47,780 nt of DNA, taken from Empedobacter brevis NBRC 14943 = ATCC 43319 (GTDB lineage Bacteria; Bacteroidota; Bacteroidia; Flavobacteriales; Weeksellaceae). Shown here piece after piece: positions 1-7,145 of the stretch (positions are counted from its first letter, which is position 1; each line of letters starts with the position of its first letter). The DNA lies in assembly GCF_000382425.1 (NCBI RefSeq), contig NZ_KB908299.1, positions 116,838-164,617 of the forward strand. Reading direction: 5' to 3'. The notes beneath the pieces are model-generated. The model saw nothing but the letters and a program-made list of their open reading frames with translations, was not told where the DNA came from and searched no databases. The translations under genes and the position numbers were made by a program.

Positions 1-103
1 ACTAAAAGTGAAAGGAACTCACAACTCTTCTAACAATTGATATATCGAATCAACAGTTGTAACTACTTACGTAAAATTACTAAAAGTGAAAGGAATTCAC
101 AAC
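1..103 (-). CRISPR. Type II-C CRISPR array fragment (partial repeat, spacer, full repeat)
   Basis: A full 48-bp repeat lies at 56-103 and 25 bp of a second copy at 1-25, separated by a 30-bp spacer (26-55), giving a 78-bp period. The repeat starts GTTGT and ends ACAAC on both strands, as in long Bacteroidota type II-C repeats. The two copies differ at one base (GGAACTCAC against GGAATTCAC). The strand follows from the tracrRNA near cas9: its anti-repeat is complementary to the repeat as read on the minus strand (GTTGTGAATTCCTTTCAC at its 5' end). The array is cut by the window edge, so the number of spacers is unknown. No repeat copy is seen right of 103. Confidence 0.9.
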
Positions 104-395
104 TCAATTGGTTCGTCGTATAATTTTAACATTATCTAAAACTCAAATCGAGTTTGAATCTGATCATTGTTCCCGTTTTTTTTCATTTATAGCCTGAATT
201 TATAAAATTTTTTATTTGGTGGTATCATTTTATCTACACGCAAACTAATAATAGATTGCAGAAAAAAGAAATTATAGATATTCCTGAAAGTGGAGATTTC
301 GGTTATCTGATAACTGAGTAATATTACTGCATATAATAACTTCGGGTCGATAAAAAACTATAACAGAGGTTATGTAAGTTTTTATATTTCAAAAT
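104..395. other. Non-coding stretch beside the array (possible leader)
   Basis: AT-rich DNA with no convincing gene. If the array is read on the minus strand, this is where its leader would lie. A short open stretch at about 259-321 on the plus strand could be the eroded 3' end of a former gene, but it has no start and no recognisable domain. I see no clean TAnnTTTG promoter pointing into the array. Confidence 0.4.
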
Positions 396-415
396 TTGTA
401 CATATATTTGTACGT
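396..415 (+). promoter_or_regulatory. Putative YefM/YefM-YoeB operator
   Basis: Two TTGTAC motifs stand in tandem: TGTACA at 397-402 and TGTACG at 409-414, 12 bp centre to centre. This lies 17 to 35 bp before the antitoxin start codon. In E. coli the yefM-yoeB operator has two TGTACA cores with the same 12-bp spacing (established for that family). Autorepression by YefM and the YefM-YoeB complex is therefore likely here, by analogy. Confidence 0.65.
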
Positions 416-431
416 AATAAAATACATAATT

Positions 432-686
432 ATGTTAATAGCAAGTGTTTCAGATTTTAGAAAAGATATAAAATCTTATTTAGATAGAGTTTCAAAAAAT
501 TTTGAAACTTTAATTATCAACAGAGGAAAGGATTCTGGTATTGTTGTAATGTCTCTTGAAGAATACAATTCATTGATGGCGACAAACTATGAATTATCTT
601 CTCGTATCAATGAATCAAGACTTGATTCAGCCATTGAAAAATTAAAAAGTAATCAATCTTTCGAAAAAGAATTAATCGAAGAATAA
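432..686 (+). CDS. yefM: Type II antitoxin, YefM/Phd family
   Basis: 84-residue antitoxin that should bind and neutralise YoeB and repress its own operon. It resembles E. coli YefM (83 aa) throughout: an N-terminal DNA-binding Phd/YefM fold, the typical VVMSLEEYNSL stretch near residues 38-48, and an acidic flexible C-terminus that wraps the toxin. I place the start at the ATG at 432. An upstream in-frame ATG at 396 would add 12 hydrophobic residues, lies inside the operator motifs, and makes the protein longer than the family norm. The stop is directly followed by the toxin ATG, so the two genes are translationally coupled. Confidence 0.93.
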   Translation: MLIASVSDFRKDIKSYLDRVSKNFETLIINRGKDSGIVVMSLEEYNSLMATNYELSSRINESRLDSAIEKLKSNQSFEKELIEE

Positions 687-944
687 ATGAAATATATATT
701 CGTAGATGAATCTTGGGAAGATTATTTGTTTTGGCAAAAAACAGACAAGAAAAAAGTAAAACGAATCAATGATCTATTAAAAGACATCTCTAGAACACCT
801 TTTACAGGAATAGGGAAGCCAGAGCCTTTAAAACATAAGTATTCGGGTTTCTGGTCACGAAGAATAGATGATGAACATCGTTTAATATACAAATATGAAG
901 ACGAACAAATACTTATTGCTAAATGTCGTTTTCATTATGATTAA
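687..944 (+). CDS. yoeB: Type II toxin YoeB (Txe/YoeB family mRNA interferase)
   Basis: 85-residue ribosome-dependent mRNA endonuclease; when free of YefM it cleaves mRNA at the ribosomal A site. The length and sequence follow E. coli YoeB closely, including the GKPEPLKH and SGFWSRRI blocks. The residues used for catalysis in YoeB are present at the same numbers: E46, R65, H83 and Y84. The start codon directly abuts the yefM stop. The toxin looks intact, so the antitoxin must be functional. The pair sits next to the CRISPR array, where an addiction module could stabilise the neighbourhood, though that is inference. Confidence 0.95.
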   Translation: MKYIFVDESWEDYLFWQKTDKKKVKRINDLLKDISRTPFTGIGKPEPLKHKYSGFWSRRIDDEHRLIYKYEDEQILIAKCRFHYD

Positions 945-1240
945 AATATAAAATTCATGCTAATATGTATGGATTTTTTTTATGTATAATAATGTTTATG
1001 TTAAGTGAAATATTTTAATTGAAAGTATAAATTAAAGAACTTTGTAATCTATAGAATGTCTGACTTAAAAAAATGTAAAATTTTAAATATATAATCAAAA
1101 TTTCAACTAATTAATAATGTGGTATTCAAAGGTTGTATTTGTCTGTTATTTCCCGATACAGAAAGTGATAAAATCTCTATTTATAAGGGGTGTAGGGGAG
1201 AGAGGTGTAGTTTTGGTGTATCGAATTTTATCAAAAATTT

Positions 1241-1297
1241 AACATTAAGTAACACTATTTATTCACATAAAAGTAATAAATAGTGTTATTTAATGTC
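1241..1297. terminator. Large inverted repeat between convergent genes
   Basis: The arms at 1241-1263 and 1275-1297 are inverse complements over 23 bp with two mismatches and an 11-bp loop. The repeat lies 3' of both yoeB (plus) and the small minus-strand gene at 1343, so it may terminate transcripts from both sides. The rest of 945-1342 is AT-rich without a gene; at 1187-1219 there is a short GGGG-rich stretch. Confidence 0.5.
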
Positions 1298-1342
1298 TTA
1301 AATTGGTTAATATCTTTTTAGTTTTAAATGATTTGAAAAAAA

Positions 1343-1642
1343 TTAAGCATAATTCTCAACTTTTCTAATGTAACTTTTTACATCAGTTATAAAATCAGTT
1401 GTTAGAAATGAGTCATTTATATATTCTTTTTTACTTGTCTCCTTAGGTAATACAATATCTTTTAATTCATGGTTTAATAGAAAAACATTTTCTATTGCTA
1501 ATAAATTAATCTCTACTATATAATTAGCATCTTCTATTTGAGTTTTGTTTATTGCTTTATCCAACTCAATTTTTGCTTTTTGATATTCGTCAATATAATA
1601 TATTAGATTATCTAATTCTTCATTAATTCTTCCACTTGTCAT
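1343..1642 (-). CDS. Hypothetical protein (99 aa)
   Basis: I do not recognise this protein. It is acidic, rich in Leu, Ile, Glu, Lys and Asp, with no signal peptide, and reads as mostly alpha-helical (residues about 5-65). It has a plausible ATG start, normal codon use for this DNA, and a large inverted repeat downstream. It stands alone between the toxin-antitoxin pair and an exporter gene; 1643-1999 upstream holds no other gene. A small intracellular helical protein is the most that can be said. Confidence 0.5.
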   Translation of the reverse strand: MTSGRINEELDNLIYYIDEYQKAKIELDKAINKTQIEDANYIVEINLLAIENVFLLNHELKDIVLPKETSKKEYINDSFLTTDFITDVKSYIRKVENYA

Positions 1643-1999
1643 AATTTATGTTTTTGGAAAAGGTACACTATTATTATTACACTATCTCTTTTATCTTTAA
1701 TTATAACATATATATAACATTAATGCAAAATAATGATCGTAAATTAAATTATCATTCTATAAATTACAATCCCTAAATCTGTTTACATGACATTAAATGT
1801 TTAAAATGAAAATTTTAAATTATGTTTAATGTTTCTTACTTTATTTAAAAGTTAATCGATTATAGAATAGTTTATTTTAAATGCATATTTGGCTTAAGTT
1901 TTATTTTAAAAACAATAAAAGTATTTTGTTTAACAAAATAGGGTAGAAGTAGAGAAAAAACTGTGAGGTTTTTATTTAAAATGGTAGTTGAAAATATAA

Positions 2000-2035
2000 A
2001 AAACATCTATCCTAAAATTTTAGGATAGATGTTTT
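2000..2035. terminator. Perfect 36-bp palindromic terminator
   Basis: An 18-bp perfect inverted repeat with no spacer (arm AAAACATCTATCCTAAAA) starts 11 bases past the stop codon of the minus-strand exporter gene. It is flanked by T-rich tracts when read on the minus strand. It should act as the exporter terminator. Confidence 0.8.
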
Positions 2036-2046
2036 GCAAAAACAAA

Positions 2047-3228
2047 TTAAGATTTGGCGTAATACAATTTGAATAATAGTAGAATTATTATAAACCAAAA
2101 CATTAAAAAGAGTGGATAATATAACAAGAGTGAACTGTCTATATAACTCATAATAAATGTTATGATTCCTACAATGGAATAATAATAGAGTCCTAATATA
2201 GCTCCTGAAATTCCTAAATGATCGGTATGGTTTATTAAAGCATTACTCAAGCATACTGGTAGCATACAAGATAGACCAAAGAAGATAACAAATACAGACA
2301 TTAATAGGAAACTGATGACTAAGGTAGAATAAGATAAAAGGAATGAAATTGAAATCATATACAGAATTATCCCTAATAAGAAGATTAAATTGCCTGTGAA
2401 AAGGATTTGTTGATTTGTTTTCTTTATACTCATCTTTTTGCAATATTTAGCACCAAAAAAACTAGCTAAAGCAACAATACAACCTAAACAGCCATATTGA
2501 ATCATGCTAAATTTAAAATACTCCATAAAAATAAATGGAGCCTCACCATAGTAACTAAAAATAATTCCATTTAGAATACCTATAAATCCTCCATAAATCC
2601 AAAAAACTTTATCATTTATAATCTTTTTTGTGATTTGTCTAAAACTTAGTTTAAGCTTCTTATCTTGTTGTAATGTCTCTCTTAAACCGAAAGATGACCA
2701 AAATAATGCAACCGTTCCCAATAAAATCAACAAGACAAATACCATGTAAACATCCCATATAGAAGCTACAATACTTCCCAATAGTGGACCAATTGCGGGA
2801 GAAAAAGCTAAAACAGCTGATATAGTGCTGAAAACAGCAGTTCGCTCTTTGTTATTAAAAGTATCTCTTAAAATGGTTTGACTTACATTAGAACCAGCAG
2901 CAGCTCCTACGGCTTGAACAAAACGCGCAAATAGGAGAGCGACAAAATTAGGAGATTGTAAGCAAAGATATGAACCAATGATATACAAGACTATTCCCGT
3001 TAGCATAGAGGATTTTCTACCAATGATATCAGAGAGTATTCCCCAAAGTAAAACACCTATTGCAAAGCCTATAAAATAAATGCTAAGTGTTTTTTGTATT
3101 TGATGATTAGAAACTCCATAAGCTGTAGACAAAAATGTAAGAGAAGGAGTATAAATGGTTTCACTAATCTGTGGAAACCCAACTAAGAATATAATTAGCC
3201 AAATAAATGACTTATTTTGATTTTTCAT
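2047..3228 (-). CDS. Bcr/CflA family drug efflux MFS transporter
   Basis: 393-residue inner-membrane exporter of the major facilitator superfamily with about 12 hydrophobic segments. The Bcr/CflA signature is present: FIGFAIGVLLWGILSD followed by IIGRK (the loop 2-3 motif, about residues 52-73), then RFVQAVGAAAG near 102-112 and a following SQTILRD. Members expel bicyclomycin, chloramphenicol and similar compounds by proton antiport; the substrate here is unknown. The start is the ATG at 3226-3228. The gene is monocistronic, with a palindromic terminator downstream. Upstream, a consensus TATATTTG box (3377-3384, minus strand) and about 140 nt of structured leader suggest control at the RNA level. 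Confidence 0.9.
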   Translation of the reverse strand: MKNQNKSFIWLIIFLVGFPQISETIYTPSLTFLSTAYGVSNHQIQKTLSIYFIGFAIGVLLWGILSDIIGRKSSMLTGIVLYIIGSYLCLQSPNFVALLFARFVQAVGAAAGSNVSQTILRDTFNNKERTAVFSTISAVLAFSPAIGPLLGSIVASIWDVYMVFVLLILLGTVALFWSSFGLRETLQQDKKLKLSFRQITKKIINDKVFWIYGGFIGILNGIIFSYYGEAPFIFMEYFKFSMIQYGCLGCIVALASFFGAKYCKKMSIKKTNQQILFTGNLIFLLGIILYMISISFLLSYSTLVISFLLMSVFVIFFGLSCMLPVCLSNALINHTDHLGISGAILGLYYYSIVGIITFIMSYIDSSLLLYYPLFLMFWFIIILLLFKLYYAKS

Positions 3229-3250
3229 TTTTATAAAAATTAGATAATAT

Positions 3251-3324
3251 AAACCCTGTCGAATGCAATAAAAGCATCCGAATAATAAAATTTAGGCTCG
3301 AAATGTGAGCTTAAATAAGGGTTT
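3251..3324 (-). promoter_or_regulatory. Structured 5' leader: candidate three-way junction
   Basis: Read on the minus strand, the untranslated leader of the exporter gene can fold as three helices. P1 pairs AAACCCT (3318-3324) with AGGGTTT (3251-3257), 7 bp. P2 is GCTC/GAGC (3307-3310 with 3296-3299). P3 is CGGATGC/GCATTCG (3274-3280 with 3260-3266), 7 bp with one G-U pair. P1 closes 22 nt before the start codon. I cannot assign it to a known riboswitch class. The pairings are seen; the regulatory role is inference. Confidence 0.45.
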
Positions 3325-3376
3325 TATCAACTAATTTTTAAATAGAAAAACATCTCTTAATAAATAATTTGAGTTG

Positions 3377-3384
3377 CAAATATA
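3377..3384 (-). promoter_or_regulatory. -7 box of exporter promoter
   Basis: TATATTTG on the minus strand matches the Bacteroidota -7 consensus TAnnTTTG. It would start transcription near 3370 and yield a leader of about 140 nt for the MFS gene. No clear -33 TTG is seen at the ideal distance. Confidence 0.45.
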
Positions 3385-3411
3385 TGTTATTAAAAAGAAT
3401 AAAAAAATATA

Positions 3412-3443
3412 AAAAGCTCTTATCAATACGAATAAGAGCTTTT
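3412..3443 (-). terminator. Rho-independent terminator of ywbE
   Basis: A 12-bp stem (AAAAGCTCTTAT pairing with ATAAGAGCTTTT, loop of 8) follows the minus-strand YwbE gene. On that strand it is followed by a T-rich run. Confidence 0.8.
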
Positions 3444-3463
3444 AATTTATAATTTGATTCGTT

Positions 3464-3667
3464 CTAAAAATAGTCTTCAATAATTTCCTGCACACGCCCA
3501 ATTTGTCCATCCATCAAACGAACTTTTATACCATGATGATGATAAGGCGCAGAAGTCAATAAATCTTTCACGATGCCTTCGGTCAATTCACCAGTTCGTT
3601 GATCCTTTTTCAATACAATATTAACCAGCATACCAGGTTTTATATTTGCTCTTGTTTTACCATCCAT
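3464..3667 (-). CDS. ywbE: YwbE family protein
   Basis: 67-residue protein matching the YwbE family (DUF2196), whose cellular role is unknown. The family pattern is clear and spans almost the whole chain: IKPGMLVNIVLKKDQRTGEL, then GIVKDLLTSAP, HGIKVRLMDGQIGRVQ and a final IIEDYF. It has no signal peptide and should be cytoplasmic. It is transcribed alone with its own terminator at 3412-3443. Confidence 0.92.
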   Translation of the reverse strand: MDGKTRANIKPGMLVNIVLKKDQRTGELTEGIVKDLLTSAPYHHHGIKVRLMDGQIGRVQEIIEDYF

Positions 3668-3881
3668 ATTACAAATATCTTAAAATAAATGGAAAAGAAA
3701 TTCATTCTGTCGTAAAGGAAATTAAAAAATACATTCATCTGGAAGGTAATAATGAAACGGTAGTTGTTTTTTGATTCTCTTTTTCAATAAAAGTTGAAAT
3801 TTATATTTTTTGAGAGCGGTTTTTTGCTTTTACGTGAAAATCGTAATTTATTGTGAGATGGTTGTTGTATGTTTGGAATAA

Positions 3882-3928
3882 TATAACGAAAAAAAGCTAT
3901 ATTTTGCTTCGCGAAAAAGAATGTTATA
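3882..3928. repeat. attC-like imperfect hairpin
   Basis: TATAAC (3882-3887) and GTTATA (3923-3928) bracket a 35-nt interior that holds a second short stem around TTC (TTTTGC against GCGAAAA with an unpaired G). The shape, complementary outer ends with a bulged inner stem, resembles a recombination hairpin of the integron attC kind. The canonical RYYYAAC/GTTRRRY cores are not satisfied. Apart from this element and the small gene at 3954, the stretch 3668-4209 looks empty. Confidence 0.25.
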
Positions 3929-3953
3929 TGCCATTTGAAAAACAGAAGCAACA

Positions 3954-4145
3954 ATGAAAGAAAAACTTAGAAAAGCTGTAGAAGACAAAGACAAACAAAA
4001 ACTTATTAAGTGTCTAAACTTTGACAATTTAAATAAGTTTGACAGCAATTGTTTCGAGTATCTTGAAAAAGCCTTATATATGGTTTATAGTATTAAAGTT
4101 AAAAATATAGCCAATGCTTCCAATTTATGTAGTTTAAAGTTTTAG
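3954..4145 (+). CDS. Hypothetical small protein (63 aa), possibly a gene fragment
   Basis: A lysine-rich open frame starting 26 bp after the hairpin-like element at 3882-3928. The sequence looks like the N-terminal helices of a longer protein (MKEKLRKAVEDKDKQKLIK, then a loose helix) and stops abruptly, so it may be a truncated gene. No family is recognised. Codon use is compatible with coding. An antisense frame of similar length overlaps it and looks like a shadow. Confidence 0.3.
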   Translation: MKEKLRKAVEDKDKQKLIKCLNFDNLNKFDSNCFEYLEKALYMVYSIKVKNIANASNLCSLKF

Positions 4146-4209
4146 ATACATAAATTTAGAAAATAGGAGTGTAATATTTTTATGGTTTTACATAATTGAC
4201 TTCAAATAC

Positions 4210-5427
4210 CTACTTGCTCTCAAAATAGGACGATAAACTCATAATACGTTCGTTATTTGCCGGGTTAATGTATTTCAGGAACATGTGTTCGCTACTATGT
4301 CCGGTGGCCTCCATTAATAGGGGTGTTGGAATTTTTCCGTAAAAATTACTTGCAAAACTTCTTCTTCCGATATGACTGCTGAGCAGTTGCCATTTTTCCA
4401 GTATTAGTTCTTCTACACGATGTCCTATTCGTTTTTTTCCTTTTATTGTACAGTTTAACTCAGCCACTTTTGCAACCAGCCTTATCTCTTTGTTGTATTG
4501 CTGAATATCCATTGTTTTTGGGAAAGAATTTTGATTTCTTTTGAGAATGTTCATTACAATAGGATGCAAAGGTAGAATAATCTCTTTTTTTGTTTTTTGC
4601 TGGGTAAATTTAACGCAGGTCTTTTCGTTAATTGTGATTAATTTTTCCTGGTCGAAGGTAATAAAATCAGAAAAACGTTGTCCGGTATAACAGCTGATTA
4701 GTAACCAGTCTTTTGCAGCTTGCAAATCGTTCGGAACCTTTGTTTTTTTAATCGTCGAGATTTCCTCTTCATTGAGAGTTGTCATGGTTTTCTGTTGCTT
4801 TTCGCGTCGAATTTCAATCTCCCTGATGTTGGTTCTGATACCTCTTCTTTCTGCAAAATTTAAAATAGTCTTGACAAAATGAATGGTACGATATAAGGTA
4901 TTATCGCTGTACTTTTCTTCTCTTCCAAATTTTATAAATTCAGTAATAAAATGACTGTTGATGGTGTCAACGTAAAGTCTTTGAGTAGCATATCCTTCAA
5001 AACGTTCTAATAACCTTAAAAAAACATTATATCGTTTATAGGTAGAATGACAAATAATATCCTTTCTGAAAGAAATATAATTTTCCATAAAGCGTAAAAG
5101 CGCATTCTCAGGCAATTGTTTTTCCTTGTTAATGCAAACTTCTTTTATTTCTTTTGAAAGTTCTCTTTGAAGTGGAATTTTATTAAGATCTCGTTTAAAT
5201 AGAATATGCTCTGTAACCTGCAATTTAATTTTATCCAATTTCCTATTTAATCTCTTAAATTTTTTCAAATAAATATTACAAGGACGTTGTTTTTGAGCAT
5301 CCCACTGATCAGAAGTAATGCGAAGAGAAGTTCTAAAAGTGTACTTTTTATTTTGGGATTGATCAATTAATGAAAGATGGATATTTTTTACATCTCCATT
5401 ATCCGGCAAGAAAAAATTAAATGTCAT
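4210..5427 (-). CDS. Tyrosine recombinase (DNA invertase candidate)
   Basis: 405-residue tyrosine site-specific recombinase. The N-terminal 100 residues form the arm-type domain usual in Bacteroidota integrases, residues about 105-200 the SAM-like core-binding domain, and 215-400 the catalytic domain. The catalytic set is complete: R251 (TGQRFSDF), H352 and R355 (SSHIGRRS), H377 (ATGHSSEH) and nucleophile Y386 (FLKYI). The gene points away from two pairs of inverted repeats at 5474-7478 whose sites have the arm-7 bp-arm form used by this enzyme class, so a role as promoter invertase is the natural reading. Its only consensus promoter lies inside the first invertible segment. It could instead be the integrase of a mobile element, but no attachment duplication is apparent. 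Confidence 0.9.
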   Translation of the reverse strand: MTFNFFLPDNGDVKNIHLSLIDQSQNKKYTFRTSLRITSDQWDAQKQRPCNIYLKKFKRLNRKLDKIKLQVTEHILFKRDLNKIPLQRELSKEIKEVCINKEKQLPENALLRFMENYISFRKDIICHSTYKRYNVFLRLLERFEGYATQRLYVDTINSHFITEFIKFGREEKYSDNTLYRTIHFVKTILNFAERRGIRTNIREIEIRREKQQKTMTTLNEEEISTIKKTKVPNDLQAAKDWLLISCYTGQRFSDFITFDQEKLITINEKTCVKFTQQKTKKEIILPLHPIVMNILKRNQNSFPKTMDIQQYNKEIRLVAKVAELNCTIKGKKRIGHRVEELILEKWQLLSSHIGRRSFASNFYGKIPTPLLMEATGHSSEHMFLKYINPANNERIMSLSSYFESK

Positions 5428-5473
5428 TCAATCAGATTTAATAAATTAATAATGAACGAATTTAACAAAAAAA

Positions 5474-5693
5474 AGTAGTCCTTCATAGACTACTTTTTAT
5501 GCAAAGATATTCTTTTTCTTTAAAAAAGCAAATAGTTGAAAAATACTGCTTTAAGAATCATTTTTTACGTCTTTTATTTTAAAGCTATATAGGTTTAGTC
5601 ACTTATTAAGTGTTTATTTTCCTGTAAATCAAAAATCTAGTTTATTGTATTGGATATCAGTGTAATGTTTAAATAGTCTATGAAGGACTATTT
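5474..5693. repeat. Invertible promoter segment 1 with flanking recombination sites
   Basis: The left site at 5474-5494 is AGTAGTC, core CTTCATA (5481-5487), GACTACT; these arms extend to 11 bp each (5470-5498). The right site at 5671-5693 is AAATAGTC, core TATGAAG (5679-5685), GACTATTT. The two cores are exact inverse complements, so recombination would flip about 205 bp. Inside is one consensus promoter, now pointing left. The right site ends 29 bp before the start codon of the secreted protein gene at 5723. Confidence 0.88.
5502..5532 (-). promoter_or_regulatory. Consensus promoter inside invertible segment 1 (facing the recombinase)
   Basis: On the minus strand TTTG (5529-5532) is followed after exactly 19 bp by TATCTTTG (5502-5509), a full match to the Bacteroidota promoter consensus. 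In the present orientation transcription would start near 5495, cross the left site and reach the recombinase ATG at 5427 after about 70 nt. After inversion the -7 box would lie near 5657-5664 on the plus strand and read the surface operon. Confidence 0.85.
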
Positions 5694-5722
5694 ATAAAAC
5701 GATCACCAAACAATTTAAAATT

Positions 5723-6667
5723 ATGAAAAAACATTTAATCATTTTGATGAGCTTATTTTCATCGGTTTCTCTATTTTCTCAGGTAGGAATTAATACAGAA
5801 AATCCGCAACAACTTTTCCATACAGATGGAAAGTCATCTGCAGCTACAACAAATCCAACTACTGGAACCCCTACTGTTGCACAACAAGTAGATGATGTTG
5901 TCATTACCAATCAAGGTAGAATAGGTATAGGAACTATTGCACCAACTGAAAAACTTGAAGTCAATGGTAAAACAAAAATTAATGATCTACCTGTTAATGG
6001 AACAGGAGGTTTTACAGCAACTAGAACATTAGTTGCAAATAATAATGGAGTAGTAGGGGTTTTAAATGGATTACCTCCTGGAGCTTATGATGGATATAAT
6101 TTAACAGGAATGCAAGAGTATGTATCATCAAATGCTACTTCAAGAAATTATACTTATAATCAAATTGTAAGTACAAACTGTCATAATGCAGATGGGACAC
6201 CAAATGCTAACTCTACAATGTGTTATACGACTTCAGGATTAAGTGTTAACCCTTCTTATTCAACTACTTTCAATAAAGCTAGTACAAGTAATGATAAATA
6301 CATTTTTTTATCAATAGATTATTCTTTAAGAACACCTACGATAGGTAATGTTGTTCCAAGTAAGAGTTTTTGGGTAAATTATGATATTGAAATTCTTATA
6401 AACGGAACTAGAGCTAAAATTTACTCTGCAAATTATAGTATACCTTCTGGAGCAAGTACAACATTTGATGGTAATAAAATTTTCACAATTAATTTAACAG
6501 GTATAACTATAAATCCAACAAATAATACGTTACAGATAAAATTAATACCTACGAGAAGTTTAATAAAATCAAACGCTGGTACAGCAGAAGGAAATTTTGC
6601 AACAGGTAATGCAACTGTGATGACTACTTCAGTTAAAGATGTTTCGTTTTTCCTTTATGAAAAATAA
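5723..6667 (+). CDS. Secreted/surface protein with phase-variable promoter (QVGINTENP family)
   Basis: 314-residue exported protein. It opens with a signal peptide (MKKHLIILMSLFSSVSLFS, cleavage before QVGINTENPQ) and the QVGxNTENPQ start shared with the proteins at 7506 and 8282. A conserved segment follows to about residue 85 (a QQVDDVVITNQGRIGIGT block). The remainder, rich in Asn, Thr and Ser, is unlike the paralogues and probably beta-rich. No enzyme motif or type IX sorting domain is recognised. It is the first gene after invertible segment 1 and is followed 7 bp later by an HTH gene. In this assembly its promoter faces away, so it should be off. The precise role (adhesin, decoy antigen) is unknown. 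Confidence 0.85.
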   Translation: MKKHLIILMSLFSSVSLFSQVGINTENPQQLFHTDGKSSAATTNPTTGTPTVAQQVDDVVITNQGRIGIGTIAPTEKLEVNGKTKINDLPVNGTGGFTATRTLVANNNGVVGVLNGLPPGAYDGYNLTGMQEYVSSNATSRNYTYNQIVSTNCHNADGTPNANSTMCYTTSGLSVNPSYSTTFNKASTSNDKYIFLSIDYSLRTPTIGNVVPSKSFWVNYDIEILINGTRAKIYSANYSIPSGASTTFDGNKIFTINLTGITINPTNNTLQIKLIPTRSLIKSNAGTAEGNFATGNATVMTTSVKDVSFFLYEK

Positions 6668-6674
6668 AGTATAA

Positions 6675-7103
6675 ATGAATTACAAATCTATTCACATAGG
6701 AGCTTTAATTAAACAAACAGTTATAGAGAGAGGAATAGAACTATCACGAATCTGTAATTTTATGAAATTAACTAAAGAAGAAGTGGAGGATACGTATAAT
6801 AAGGAAAGTATCGATTCAGAATTACTTTTAAAATGGAGTAAATTATTAGAGTATGATTTCTTTCGACTTTATTCACAGCACTTGATTTTATATGCACCTG
6901 TAAAGAATAATAATGAATCATCTATAAAACAAAAATCAATTTCATCTCAATTTCGTAAAAATCTTTATACGAAAGAGGTGATAGATTATGTGTTGAGTAA
7001 AATCAATAGAGGAGAAATGACTAAGTCAGAGATTATAGAACGTTATCAGATACCAAAAACTACTTTATATAAGTGGATTAACAAGTATAATTCAATAAAA
7101 TAA
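6675..7103 (+). CDS. Two-domain helix-turn-helix protein
   Basis: 142-residue protein of a multicopy Flavobacteriia family. Residues 1-75 form a helical domain ending in LLLKWSKLLEYDFFRLYSQH, a stretch almost identical in the paralogue at 9052. After a variable linker, residues 97-142 carry a transposase-type HTH (VIDYVLSKINRGEMTKSEII then IPKTTLYKWINKYN). No catalytic domain is present, so it is more likely a DNA-binding regulator than a transposase. It is the last gene of the first phase-variable operon. Co-expression with a surface protein suggests that it reports or adjusts the on state; that is inference. Confidence 0.8.
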   Translation: MNYKSIHIGALIKQTVIERGIELSRICNFMKLTKEEVEDTYNKESIDSELLLKWSKLLEYDFFRLYSQHLILYAPVKNNNESSIKQKSISSQFRKNLYTKEVIDYVLSKINRGEMTKSEIIERYQIPKTTLYKWINKYNSIK

Positions 7104-7145
7104 ACTCTCTAGTTACTAATTATAACCTATTCTAATTAACCATTA

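Noticed and set aside
26-55. Self-targeting spacer
   Set aside because: I found no clear match to the spacer elsewhere in the window by eye; a real search of the genome is still needed.
3251-3324. Assignment of the exporter leader to TPP, purine or guanidine riboswitches
   Set aside because: The invariant sequences of those classes are not found in the helices or joining regions.
6675-7103. Transposase annotation for the two HTH proteins at 6675 and 9052
   Set aside because: There is no DDE catalytic domain, no terminal inverted repeats, and both copies are fixed as last genes of the phase-variable operons.
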